From positions 1 through 6,103 of the forward strand of contig JAFMJK010000141.1 of NCBI GenBank assembly GCA_017853515.1: 6,103 bases of DNA, read 5' to 3'. Source of the DNA: Chthoniobacterales bacterium. GTDB lineage: Bacteria; Verrucomicrobiota; Verrucomicrobiia; Chthoniobacterales; JACTMZ01. How positions within the stretch are numbered: position 1 is the stretch's first letter; every line of letters starts with the position of its first letter. The notes under the pieces are model-generated. The model was given only the letters and a program-made list of their open reading frames with translations, was not told the origin of the DNA and searched no databases. This document shows positions 1-6,103 of this stretch, piece after piece. Both the position numbers and the translations under genes were made by a program.

Positions 1-165
1 GTTCTCTTCGGAGCCAAACGCCTTCCCGAGCTGGCCAAGGGCCTCGGACAGAGTCTCAACGAGTTCAAAAAGGCCCGCGATGAGTTCGACCGCGAAGTGA
101 AGAAGACGGCCGTCTCGCTCGAGGCGAAAGAGGCCCCGGACAAGGAACCGCACAAGCCGGCCTGA
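1..165 (+). CDS. tatA: Sec-independent protein translocase subunit TatA (C-terminal part, 5' end outside window)
   Basis: Frame 1 is open from the first base to TGA at 163-165 and gives 54 residues. The visible start contains the TatA signature F-G-x-x-R-L-P-E-L-A (residues 3-12 of the fragment), the hinge and start of the amphipathic helix, followed by LGQSLNEFKKA and then a charged tail rich in Lys, Glu and Asp. TatA subunits oligomerise in the cytoplasmic membrane to pass folded twin-arginine proteins. The N-terminal membrane helix lies upstream of the window. TatB or TatE are alternatives, but the G-A-K-R-L-P-E-L hinge and the short tail fit TatA best. The next gene starts 6 bases downstream in the same frame, so the two are probably co-transcribed. 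Seen: motif, charged tail and stop. Inferred: assignment to TatA rather than TatB. Confidence 0.85.
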   Translation, partial: VLFGAKRLPELAKGLGQSLNEFKKARDEFDREVKKTAVSLEAKEAPDKEPHKPA

Positions 166-171
166 TTCCGC

Positions 172-1104
172 GTGTCCGGACGGCACGCCAGCGCGGTCCT
201 CGTTGCCGCAACCGTGTTTGCCGCAAGCGGCTTGGGCTCATCCGCGTCCGCCAAAACCGCCGACGTCACCTTTGTGGCGTGGAATGTGCGCAACTACATG
301 ATGTCGCCGGTCAAGGACCGCGACGGTCGCGTGACGACGCCAGCCAAACCGCCCGAGTCTGCGCAGGCCGTGGCGACAACCTTGGCCGGCTTGAAGCCCG
401 ATGTCATCGGGCTGAGCGAGATCGGCACGAGCAAGGACCTCGAGGACTTGCAACGCAGATTGAAGGAACTGGGTGTCAATCTTCCGCACCGCACCTGGGT
501 CGAAGGCGCCGACCGCGACCGCCATCTCGCCCTGCTGAGCAGGTATCCTCTCCGCACCGCGCATGACACCAAGTCCGGCTTTGTCCTCGGCGGACTCCCC
601 CAGCGCGTGCAGCGGGGCTTCCTCGATGCCACGCTGGCCATTTGTCCCGGATTCGATTTGCGCATCCTTGGCGCGCATTTCAAATCCCGCCGCATTGTTC
701 CGGAATTCGACCAAGCAGAGTTCCGCCGCAACGAATCCCTGCTGCTGCGCGCGAAAATCGACGGCATCCTCCGCGAACGGCCGGAAACCCTGCTGTTGGT
801 TTTCGGGGATCTGAACGACAATAAAAATTCACCCGCCGTGGCCGGCGTGGCCGGCCGCCGCGGCGAGGCGACATCCCTCGAGATTCTTGAGCTGGCGGAC
901 AAAGTCGGAGACCAATGGACTTACCACTGGTCGGAAAGTGACGAATACAGCAGGGTGGATTACGTCATGGCGAGCAAAGCCCTCGTTCCCTCCGTGCGGA
1001 AAAAGACATCGCTGGTCCATCGCGCGGCCCGATGGGACGAGGCGAGCGATCACCGTCCGCTCGTCGTGAAAATCGGCCTCCCCCCGGCTGGCCAACGCCC
1101 GTGA
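172..1104 (+). CDS. Exported endonuclease/exonuclease/phosphatase (EEP) family protein
   Basis: A 310-residue protein of the EEP fold (the DNase I / exonuclease III / sphingomyelinase superfamily), whose members cleave phosphodiester or phosphate esters using divalent metal. Residues 1-27 form a Sec-type signal peptide with probable cleavage after Ser-Ala-Ser-Ala27; no twin arginine is seen. Superfamily motifs occur in order: W-N-V-R-N (Asn38), D-V-I-G-L-S-E (Glu83, metal ligand), H-L-A-L-L-S-R-Y-P (118-126), G-A-H-F-K-S (His169), G-D-L-N-D (Asp213, Asn215), S-R-V-D-Y-V (Asp263) and S-D-H-R-P (Asp293, His294). The catalytic set is complete, so an active enzyme is expected, acting outside the cytoplasm. 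Its substrate (nucleic acid, phospholipid or other) cannot be read from the sequence. The start is GTG at 172, the first in-frame start after the tatA stop and the only one that gives a full signal peptide; no Shine-Dalgarno sequence precedes it. Its TGA overlaps the next gene's GTG. Confidence 0.88.
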   Translation: MSGRHASAVLVAATVFAASGLGSSASAKTADVTFVAWNVRNYMMSPVKDRDGRVTTPAKPPESAQAVATTLAGLKPDVIGLSEIGTSKDLEDLQRRLKELGVNLPHRTWVEGADRDRHLALLSRYPLRTAHDTKSGFVLGGLPQRVQRGFLDATLAICPGFDLRILGAHFKSRRIVPEFDQAEFRRNESLLLRAKIDGILRERPETLLLVFGDLNDNKNSPAVAGVAGRRGEATSLEILELADKVGDQWTYHWSESDEYSRVDYVMASKALVPSVRKKTSLVHRAARWDEASDHRPLVVKIGLPPAGQRP

Positions 1105-2177
1105 AAGCACTCGTCTGCTTTTTCATCCTCACCGCCGCATTTCCCGCTTTCGCGGAAAACGCGGACGAAGCCTGGGCGACCATCGAGATACTGCGCAAGG
1201 GGCCCGGCGTTCCGCCCGCGGATGCCGGGGAGCAAGTTGTCCGCGAAGCGCGGGCCCATCTCGCCAAGCAGGAGCGGGCGCTCAAGGAATTCCTCGCTGC
1301 TTACCCGGCCGACCCGCGCCGACACGAGGCAACCATCGAGCTGGCCGGAGTCACCGCCGACATCGGCGTCTCGCTCTCGGACCGCAACCGCATCGAAGCG
1401 GCCATACGCAGCCTTGCCGCGGTGGAACGCGACAAATCCGCCCCCTCCAAGGCGCGTGCCGATGCCGCTTTCCAACGGATCACCACAACGATGCAAACGG
1501 TGAACATGGCCGCGGCGGCCCGGCCCGGGGAGACAGGCAACGCGCGGAACCTCATTCATGACTCGGCGGGCAATTTCGCCTCCCGTTATCCCGAAGACCG
1601 CCGCGCTGCGCGGTTGCTCGCCGTGGCGGCCACGCTTTTCGACGACATGCCGGAGCGTAAACGGAAAATTCTCGAACAGGCTTCGGTCATCGCGCGGGAC
1701 GAGCCGACACGGCAGCGCATCGCCGACGATCTGAAGCGTCTCGATCTGCTCGGAAAGGTCGGCGAAATTTCGTTCGACACCATCCAAGGCGGCAACTTCT
1801 CGCTCGCGGAGCAGAGAGGAAAGGTTGTCGTGCTCGTGTTCTGGGCCGGATGGTCACCGCCTTCCGTGGCGAGTCTGGCGGAGTTGGCCAAAGACGCGGA
1901 ACATTGGCCGGGAGATCGCGTCTCCCTTGCCACGATCAGCCTCGACGAGAAAAAGGGGAATTGCACCGAAACCCTGCGCGCTCTCGGTGTCACCACGTGG
2001 CCCACGGCATGTTCGGGCAAAGTCTGGCAGGATCCGGTGGCGCGCACGCTGGCCATCAACGCACTTCCCACCATTTTCATTTACGATACGGAAGGAAAGC
2101 TGCGCTCGCTCAATGCCCGCGAGAATTGCGGCGCCATGGTGCGCAAGCTGGTCGCGGCGAAGTCCGCTACGCGCTGA
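1101..2177 (+). CDS. Exported TlpA/thioredoxin-like protein with SxxS in place of the CxxC active site
   Basis: A 358-residue protein. Residues 1-18 are a signal peptide ending Phe-Pro-Ala-Phe-Ala. Residues about 19-235 are charged and helical, with TPR-like spacing (A-Y-P-A-D-P-R-R and R-Y-P-E-D-R-R-A resemble 'gap between beads' motifs in periplasmic helical-repeat proteins). Residues about 238-358 form a TlpA/AhpC-type thioredoxin fold: G-K-V-V-V-L-V-F-W-A-G-W, then S-P-P-S at 252-255, the strand L-A-T-I-S-L-D, and L-P-T-I-F-I-Y with cis-Pro323. TlpA-like proteins normally reduce disulfides in the envelope through W-C-x-x-C. Both cysteines are serine here, so classical oxidoreductase activity is unlikely. 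Mature cysteines remain only at 288, 304 and 343. GTG at 1101 is preferred over upstream in-frame ATGs because it alone gives a clean signal peptide and forms a GTGA overlap with the preceding stop, suggesting translational coupling. The 3' end overlaps the convergent gene by 11 bases. Confidence 0.85.
   Translation: MKALVCFFILTAAFPAFAENADEAWATIEILRKGPGVPPADAGEQVVREARAHLAKQERALKEFLAAYPADPRRHEATIELAGVTADIGVSLSDRNRIEAAIRSLAAVERDKSAPSKARADAAFQRITTTMQTVNMAAAARPGETGNARNLIHDSAGNFASRYPEDRRAARLLAVAATLFDDMPERKRKILEQASVIARDEPTRQRIADDLKRLDLLGKVGEISFDTIQGGNFSLAEQRGKVVVLVFWAGWSPPSVASLAELAKDAEHWPGDRVSLATISLDEKKGNCTETLRALGVTTWPTACSGKVWQDPVARTLAINALPTIFIYDTEGKLRSLNARENCGAMVRKLVAAKSATR
2167..2177. other. Tail-to-tail overlap of convergent genes
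   Basis: The plus-strand thioredoxin-like gene ends with TGA at 2175-2177 and the minus-strand PHP-glycosyltransferase gene ends with TAG (CTA on the plus strand at 2167-2169). The last codons of each gene therefore lie inside the other. No intergenic terminator can exist between them. Each transcript must stop inside the opposite gene or run on as antisense RNA. I saw no GC hairpin followed by a T-run close to either stop. Confidence 0.9.
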
Positions 2178-4560
2178 TCTCCCAGAATTTACGCGCGGCC
2201 AAAGGCCAACTGCGGTCTTCCACGCGCTTCCGGGCCGCGGCGCCCATCGAACGGCGAGCATTTTCGCCGGCACAAAGCTTGCGCACCGCGCCACAGAGCG
2301 CTTCGAGATCGCCGCCTCGCGTGACGAATCCGTCTTCGCCATCGGCAACCAACTCGCGCGGTCCGCCTTGGTCGGAAACCACGCAGGGCAAACCCGCGGC
2401 CTGTGCCTCGAGGATGACATTGCCGAAGGTGTCCGTCGTGCTTGGAAAAACAAAGATGTCGGCCGAGGCGTAAGCACGTGCCAGCTCCTCGCCGCTGAGG
2501 TAGCCGGTGAAAATTCCCTCGGGAAAAGATTTTTCAAATTCCTCGGAATACGGGCCGTGCCCGATGACCAGGCCGCGGACCGGGAGTCCGTCGGCTTTCA
2601 GTTTTCGAACCGCCGCAGCAAACAGATCGAGTTTCTTTTCCTTGGAGACCCGCCCGGCGTAGAGCAGTCCTATCTCGCCGTCTTCGAGCCCGCGCTTTTT
2701 CCAGAAGTTTCCGTCGCGGCGCGAAGGGTGGAACAGCTCGGTGTCCAAACCGCGCGGCAGGATGTGGATGCGGTCGCCCGGGATGCCGCGCGCTTCGAGC
2801 GCTTTGCGGTAATCGCCGGAATTCACATAAACGATGTCCATCTGCTCGTAGAACCACTTCATGAAATTCCACGTGAGGGTTTCCATCCACGAGTCGTCCG
2901 TGAGGATGCGGACATATTGCGGGAAATCAGTGTGGTAGATGCTGCTCGTCTTGAGCCCGAGCACCTTGGCGGCGAGCAGCGCGCACAGGCCGACCGGGCC
3001 CGGCGTGCTGATGATCACCTCGGTGAATCCTTCCTGCTGCACGTAGTCGATAATCTCGAGAACCGGCGGGAAGCTGAGTTTTTGCAACTCGTATTCGGGC
3101 AGTTCGAATTCGCCGACCGGTTGGAAATTTTTGATCGGGATATCGCTCGGTGCCACCTCGCCGCGCGACGTCGCCACCGTGAGATCGAATCCCTCGGCGC
3201 GCGCCGCCGCGGTCATTTTGCGGATGGTGGTCGACACACCGTTGACGTCCTCGAGCGTGTCGGTGAACCAGATGCGCTTGTTGTTGCGCAGGCGGTCGGG
3301 GACGTCGCCGCAGGTGCTTTGGCAGAGAGGACGCAGCTCGGAGCGGCCCGGCGAGCGGAAGGCGTAGAAATACGGCGCGAGCCCGAGGGCGAGCGGAACG
3401 AGCGAGCTGACAAATTGCAGGCTTTCGATGAGGCGTCCGGCCTGCAATTGGGCGATGAATTGCGAAAAGAAACGGAAAGCCAGCTGGTTGACGAGCAAGT
3501 TGGCGGTGAGAAACGCGCGTCGCTCCGGTTCGGATACTCCCCCGGTCGCCTTCTCGATGGCCGAGCGCATGCCGGGTTTGCCCACGGCGTCGGCCAGTTC
3601 CTTCCACAAGGAGGCATTGCCCGGGAGCGCGACTTCCCAAATTTTTCCCGTGGCGATGCCTTGCGCGAGGAAGCCGAGCTTTTCCGTCAGGGTGAACCGC
3701 GTGGGATCCTTGCCCTCCATGAAACGTCCGGCCATTTTCTCGAGCAGCGCGGCCGCGGGCTTCTGCGATCCCCGGGCCAAACGCTGGCCGGCGAATTCGA
3801 AGATGACGCTGTAAAGACTGTGGGCCATGACCAGCGGTCCGCCGCCCTGCCCGCACGCACGGCATTTTCCTTCGCGCAGAGCGGCAAGAAATTGCTGCGG
3901 CGTCTTCCCCTCCGCCTCGGTCCACGCACGACCCTGGTAAATTCCGCCTTTGTCGTCCGAACCGCCGGTGAAAGATTTTTTCCAAGGCTCATCCCAAAGC
4001 GGATCGAGCTTCCGCGCCGAAGCAAAGCGATCGATGTCGGACGGGGTGAGGCGGGACAGCGCAAACTCTGCCGTCTGACCGAGCAGAGGATCGCGCAATC
4101 CGTTGATTGTTTCGAAATTGCGGAAAAGCAAAACAAGCCGCTCCCAATGGTCGACCGAGAGGCGTTCGTCGACCGGCCAGAACGGATGCGCCACGGCGTG
4201 CGCGATATCCTGCTCTTTGAGGTAGCGCGACAGTTCGTAGATATCGCGCCGGAGCCGTTGGATCTCCGCGTGCTGCGCTTCGGAGATCCCCCAGGCGAGG
4301 ATATGGACCTTCACGTCGTCCTCGGGAAAGAATGCGGTGATTTCCTCGCTGAGGAACGTTCCGGGTTCGCCGGCGATCTCCAGACATCCGTCGATTGTGT
4401 CGTGGTCGGTGAACGTGACGAAATCGAAGCCCCTTTCGCGCAGCGCGCGGTAGAGTTGCCTCGGCTCCGAGCAACTCGCCGGGAAATCCACTTTGCGCAG
4501 CAACCAATCCGTGGCGCGCGAACTGTGACGCGTGTGGAGATGAAGATCTGCGCGGGCCAT
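2167..4560 (-). CDS. PHP-domain / GT4 glycosyltransferase fusion protein
   Basis: A 797-residue two-domain protein. Residues 1-235 form a PHP metallo-phosphoesterase fold: D-L-H-L-H (His7, His9), T-F-T-D-H-D (His53), S-E-E (Glu72/73), K-V-H-I-L-A-W-G (His86), A-H-P-F (His125) and G-G-S-D-D (Asp202). Two usual ligands are changed: Ser14 where motif I has Asp after the Ser, and Lys204 where the last motif has His. Residues about 240-425 are helical, with a hydrophobic run at about 380-401 that could touch or cross the membrane. Residues about 428-797 are a complete GT-B glycosyltransferase of family GT4: D-V-N-G-V-S-T (438-444), I-Y-H-T-D-F-P (541-547), L-P-R-G-L-D (601-606), Y-A-G-R-V-S-K-E-K (634-642), G-H-G-P (667-670) and the nucleotide-sugar motif D710-x7-E718. 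It resembles MgtA/SqdX-like transferases that use lipid or polysaccharide acceptors; donor and acceptor are unknown. ATG at 4560 sits directly before the PHP motif; no Shine-Dalgarno sequence is seen. It follows the permease gene by 29 bases. Confidence 0.9.
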   Translation of the reverse strand: MARADLHLHTRHSSRATDWLLRKVDFPASCSEPRQLYRALRERGFDFVTFTDHDTIDGCLEIAGEPGTFLSEEITAFFPEDDVKVHILAWGISEAQHAEIQRLRRDIYELSRYLKEQDIAHAVAHPFWPVDERLSVDHWERLVLLFRNFETINGLRDPLLGQTAEFALSRLTPSDIDRFASARKLDPLWDEPWKKSFTGGSDDKGGIYQGRAWTEAEGKTPQQFLAALREGKCRACGQGGGPLVMAHSLYSVIFEFAGQRLARGSQKPAAALLEKMAGRFMEGKDPTRFTLTEKLGFLAQGIATGKIWEVALPGNASLWKELADAVGKPGMRSAIEKATGGVSEPERRAFLTANLLVNQLAFRFFSQFIAQLQAGRLIESLQFVSSLVPLALGLAPYFYAFRSPGRSELRPLCQSTCGDVPDRLRNNKRIWFTDTLEDVNGVSTTIRKMTAAARAEGFDLTVATSRGEVAPSDIPIKNFQPVGEFELPEYELQKLSFPPVLEIIDYVQQEGFTEVIISTPGPVGLCALLAAKVLGLKTSSIYHTDFPQYVRILTDDSWMETLTWNFMKWFYEQMDIVYVNSGDYRKALEARGIPGDRIHILPRGLDTELFHPSRRDGNFWKKRGLEDGEIGLLYAGRVSKEKKLDLFAAAVRKLKADGLPVRGLVIGHGPYSEEFEKSFPEGIFTGYLSGEELARAYASADIFVFPSTTDTFGNVILEAQAAGLPCVVSDQGGPRELVADGEDGFVTRGGDLEALCGAVRKLCAGENARRSMGAAARKRVEDRSWPLAARKFWEISA

Positions 4561-4589
4561 GCGCGGAGGAGAGTAAACGGACTTTTCCC

Positions 4590-5972
4590 TTATTTCACGG
4601 ACGGATTCACCGGCGGGCTTCCGATCCGCCAGACCCACAACACGACCAAAAGGAGCGCACCGAGACCGGCGAAGAGCCCGATCCGCTCGGGATAGCCCGG
4701 AAAAGGAACGAACGTCCCGTAGAGGGCCAGTCCCGGGACAACCGTGGCCGCCGGAAACACGATCCAACGCCAGACCGGTTGGCGGTCCGCACCGCGCCAC
4801 ATCAGCCGCAAGGCACCGAAAGCCAGCGCGGTGTAAACGAGGACAAGAAGCAGACCCTGCGCCGTCGCGGTGACGAACAACGTCTGAAAGCGATCGGCGG
4901 CCGGCACAAAAAGCCCGGCGGAAATGACGACCAACGCAATGAAGAGGACAAACGCAGCCGCATGGTGCGGCGCGCCGCGGCTGTTCGTTGCCGCCAGCCA
5001 AGACGGCAGCCGTCCATCGCGCGCGAGCGCATAGATCCCGCGCAGCGCGGCCACAGTGCACCCGATGCAGGTCGCGGTGAAATCGACGAGCACGGCCAGA
5101 CGGATCCACAATCCGGCCCACGAACCGAGAAGCCGATCGCCCATCACGGCAAAACCGTCGATCGCATCGCCCCAAGATGACGCCACGCGATCGGGCCCGT
5201 AGAAGACGGTTCCCGCATACGAGCAAAAAACAAGAAGCAGCGCCGCGGCCGCCACCGTGCCGACAAAGGCCCGCGGAATGGCGCGACGCGGATTGTCCGA
5301 CTCCTCGGCCAAGGCCCCCGCCGTTTCGAATCCCCCGAAGAGAAGAATGCAGAAAAGCAGCGCGCCAAAGAGATCTCCACCGTGCGGGTTGTGCCAGGAA
5401 AACACCGACCAAGTGTTGGCCGGCCCCGCATGGATGATGGCCGCCGCAGCGGTGAGCAAAAACGGGATGACCGAAATGCCGACGATGAAAAGTTGGACCC
5501 GCGTGGCCACCGAAGCACCGCGGACGTTGATCCACCACGCCGCCCCGCAAACGAGCAGGGCGCCGGCCCACCACGGAAAATCGAAGCCGAAATAAAACTG
5601 CGCGAACCGCGAGGCCAGATCACCCACCGCGATGGTGAACCCGGCCGCTCCCGAAAAAAGCAAAGACGCAAGGTAGATACCGAGCGCAGCGAAGCCGGCC
5701 GACGGGCCCCACGCCCGCGCGATGTAGTCTCCGATCGCCCCGGCCCCGCCCGTCTCGGACGCGTAGTAAGCGACGACGAGAGAGAAGGCGACCATGCCGA
5801 GCGAGGCGAGCAGCACGGCCAAAGGTCCGATCGCCCCGGCCAGCGAGGCAACGATGCCGAGAAACAGAGCAACGTCGATGAGCGGACCGATGCAAAAGCA
5901 CTGCCCGACAAGGTGCATCAACCCGAGCCGCGCCGCAGCCAGCTTTCCGGCGGATGAAGGCGCGTTGCTCAT
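4590..5972 (-). CDS. APC-superfamily amino acid/polyamine permease
   Basis: A 460-residue integral membrane protein with about 12 hydrophobic segments, near residues 17-42, 48-70, 90-115, 133-148, 159-182, 200-220, 235-258, 284-314, 333-355, 362-385, 398-418 and 427-450. APC-family marks are clear: the loop after TM2, E-T-G-G-A-G-A-I-G-D-Y-I-A-R-A-W-G-P (73-90); F-G-G-F-E-T-A-G-A-L-A-E-E-S (212-225) followed by N-P-R-R-A-I-P-R (227-234) after TM6; and A-R-D-G-R-L-P (317-323) after TM8. Such proteins import or exchange amino acids or amines across the cytoplasmic membrane using ion or substrate gradients. The TM1 substrate loop, normally G-x-G-I-F, is replaced by I-G-P-L-I-D-V-A-L-F (28-37), so substrate cannot be guessed. 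ATG at 5972 gives the normal short cytoplasmic N-terminus; TAA is at 4590-4592. No Shine-Dalgarno sequence is evident. It is the first gene of the minus-strand unit. Confidence 0.9.
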   Translation of the reverse strand: MSNAPSSAGKLAAARLGLMHLVGQCFCIGPLIDVALFLGIVASLAGAIGPLAVLLASLGMVAFSLVVAYYASETGGAGAIGDYIARAWGPSAGFAALGIYLASLLFSGAAGFTIAVGDLASRFAQFYFGFDFPWWAGALLVCGAAWWINVRGASVATRVQLFIVGISVIPFLLTAAAAIIHAGPANTWSVFSWHNPHGGDLFGALLFCILLFGGFETAGALAEESDNPRRAIPRAFVGTVAAAALLLVFCSYAGTVFYGPDRVASSWGDAIDGFAVMGDRLLGSWAGLWIRLAVLVDFTATCIGCTVAALRGIYALARDGRLPSWLAATNSRGAPHHAAAFVLFIALVVISAGLFVPAADRFQTLFVTATAQGLLLVLVYTALAFGALRLMWRGADRQPVWRWIVFPAATVVPGLALYGTFVPFPGYPERIGLFAGLGALLLVVLWVWRIGSPPVNPSVK

Positions 5973-6059
5973 GCGCGACGGATAGCAGATTTTGCCGCGC
6001 GCGGAAGAAATGAGCGCACTGTCACTGCGTCCACCGCGCGACCGGGGGGTGGATTTATC
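5973..6059 (-). promoter_or_regulatory. Upstream region of the permease gene (presumed promoter/leader)
   Basis: The promoter of the minus-strand unit should lie here. I see no convincing sigma-70 box pair. The only AT-rich patches are around 5987-5995 and 6051-6059; the latter reads GATAAAT on the minus strand and is a weak -10 candidate without a matching -35. No operator, riboswitch or other gene is recognisable. Confidence 0.3.
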
Positions 6060-6103
6060 GGTAGAGCGTTGTTGGTAGGGCCCGCTGGCTCAGCGGGCCG
6101 CTG
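6060..6103. repeat. Palindromic intergenic repeat, truncated at window edge
   Basis: Positions 6079-6087 (GGCCCGCTG) and 6091-6099 (CAGCGGGCC) form a perfect 9-bp inverted repeat around a 3-base loop. A second, shorter palindrome (CAGCG / CGCTG, 6091-6095 and 6099-6103) overlaps it and CCGCTG recurs at 6098-6103, so the structure probably continues beyond the window. Two GGTAG words precede it at 6060-6064 and 6074-6078. Such GGTAGGGC-headed GC palindromes look like the dispersed intergenic repeats of some verrucomicrobial genomes; that link is from memory. There is no T-run, so an intrinsic terminator is less likely, although an RNA hairpin would form from either strand. Confidence 0.55.

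Noticed and set aside
163..171. Possible stop-codon readthrough joining TatA to the EEP protein, since both are in the same frame
   Set aside because: The EEP protein has its own signal peptide and a GTG start, and nothing near the TGA suggests recoding. Sharing a frame happens by chance one time in three.
1032..1100. Earlier ATG starting the thioredoxin-like gene at 1032
   Set aside because: It would lie inside the end of the EEP gene, add 23 charged/proline-rich residues and bury the signal peptide. GTG at 1101 gives a proper export signal and a GTGA overlap.
172..2177. Twin-arginine export of the EEP and thioredoxin-like proteins because of the adjacent tatA
   Set aside because: Neither signal peptide contains a consecutive Arg-Arg in an S/T-R-R-x-F-L-K context.
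1825..4695. A 956-codon open frame on the plus strand, opposite the PHP-glycosyltransferase gene
   Set aside because: It lies codon-for-codon antisense to the real gene and stays open only because that gene uses no TTA, CTA or TCA codons, as expected in GC-rich DNA. The translation is Arg/Glu-rich and matches no domain I know.
4561..5574. N-terminal extension of the PHP-glycosyltransferase frame up to 5574, giving 1135 residues
   Set aside because: The extra part is an out-of-frame reading of the permease gene, which has clear APC motifs and membrane segments in its own frame. The PHP motif begins right after the ATG at 4560.
6079..6099. Intrinsic terminator
   Set aside because: The stem is strong but no T-run follows on either strand within view, and it sits upstream of the permease gene rather than behind a visible gene. 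A repeat element fits better.

Overview
The window is a GC-rich (roughly 60%+ by eye) and tightly packed bacterial chromosome segment. It carries five protein-coding genes: one partial at the left edge, two more on the plus strand, and two on the minus strand, with almost no intergenic DNA. The likely host is a member of Verrucomicrobiota (Opitutus/Spartobacteria-like). This is an inference from the overall flavour of the proteins: a secreted endonuclease/exonuclease/phosphatase-type protein, a long helical-plus-thioredoxin exported protein, a PHP-glycosyltransferase fusion, and a palindromic intergenic repeat at the right edge. No phylogenetic marker is present to prove it.

Plus strand, 1-2177: the tail of a TatA-type twin-arginine translocase subunit is followed after 6 bases by an exported endonuclease/exonuclease/phosphatase (EEP) family protein. 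A GTGA start/stop overlap joins that gene to an exported TlpA/thioredoxin-like protein. The spacing implies one transcript. Both exported proteins have ordinary Sec-type signal peptides without twin arginines, so they are neighbours of tatA rather than obvious Tat cargo. The thioredoxin-like protein keeps the fold motifs and the cis-proline, but its CxxC redox centre reads Ser-Pro-Pro-Ser.

Minus strand, 5972-2167: an APC-superfamily amino-acid/polyamine-type permease comes first, followed 29 bases later by a 797-residue fusion of an N-terminal PHP (polymerase and histidinol phosphatase) domain, a helical linker with a hydrophobic stretch, and a C-terminal GT4 (GT-B fold) glycosyltransferase. 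The two probably share a transcript, although their functions are not obviously linked. The PHP metal site lacks two usual ligands (Ser at motif I, Lys at motif IV), while the glycosyltransferase half looks intact.

The two transcription units converge and overlap tail to tail by 11 bases, leaving no room for an intergenic terminator. At the right edge, upstream of the permease, a perfect 9-bp inverted repeat appears to be the start of a palindromic intergenic repeat cut by the window boundary. I see no RNA genes, CRISPR arrays, insertion sequences or phage genes. The best candidates for unusual biology are the two proteins with altered catalytic residues; I do not see a clearly new multi-gene system.
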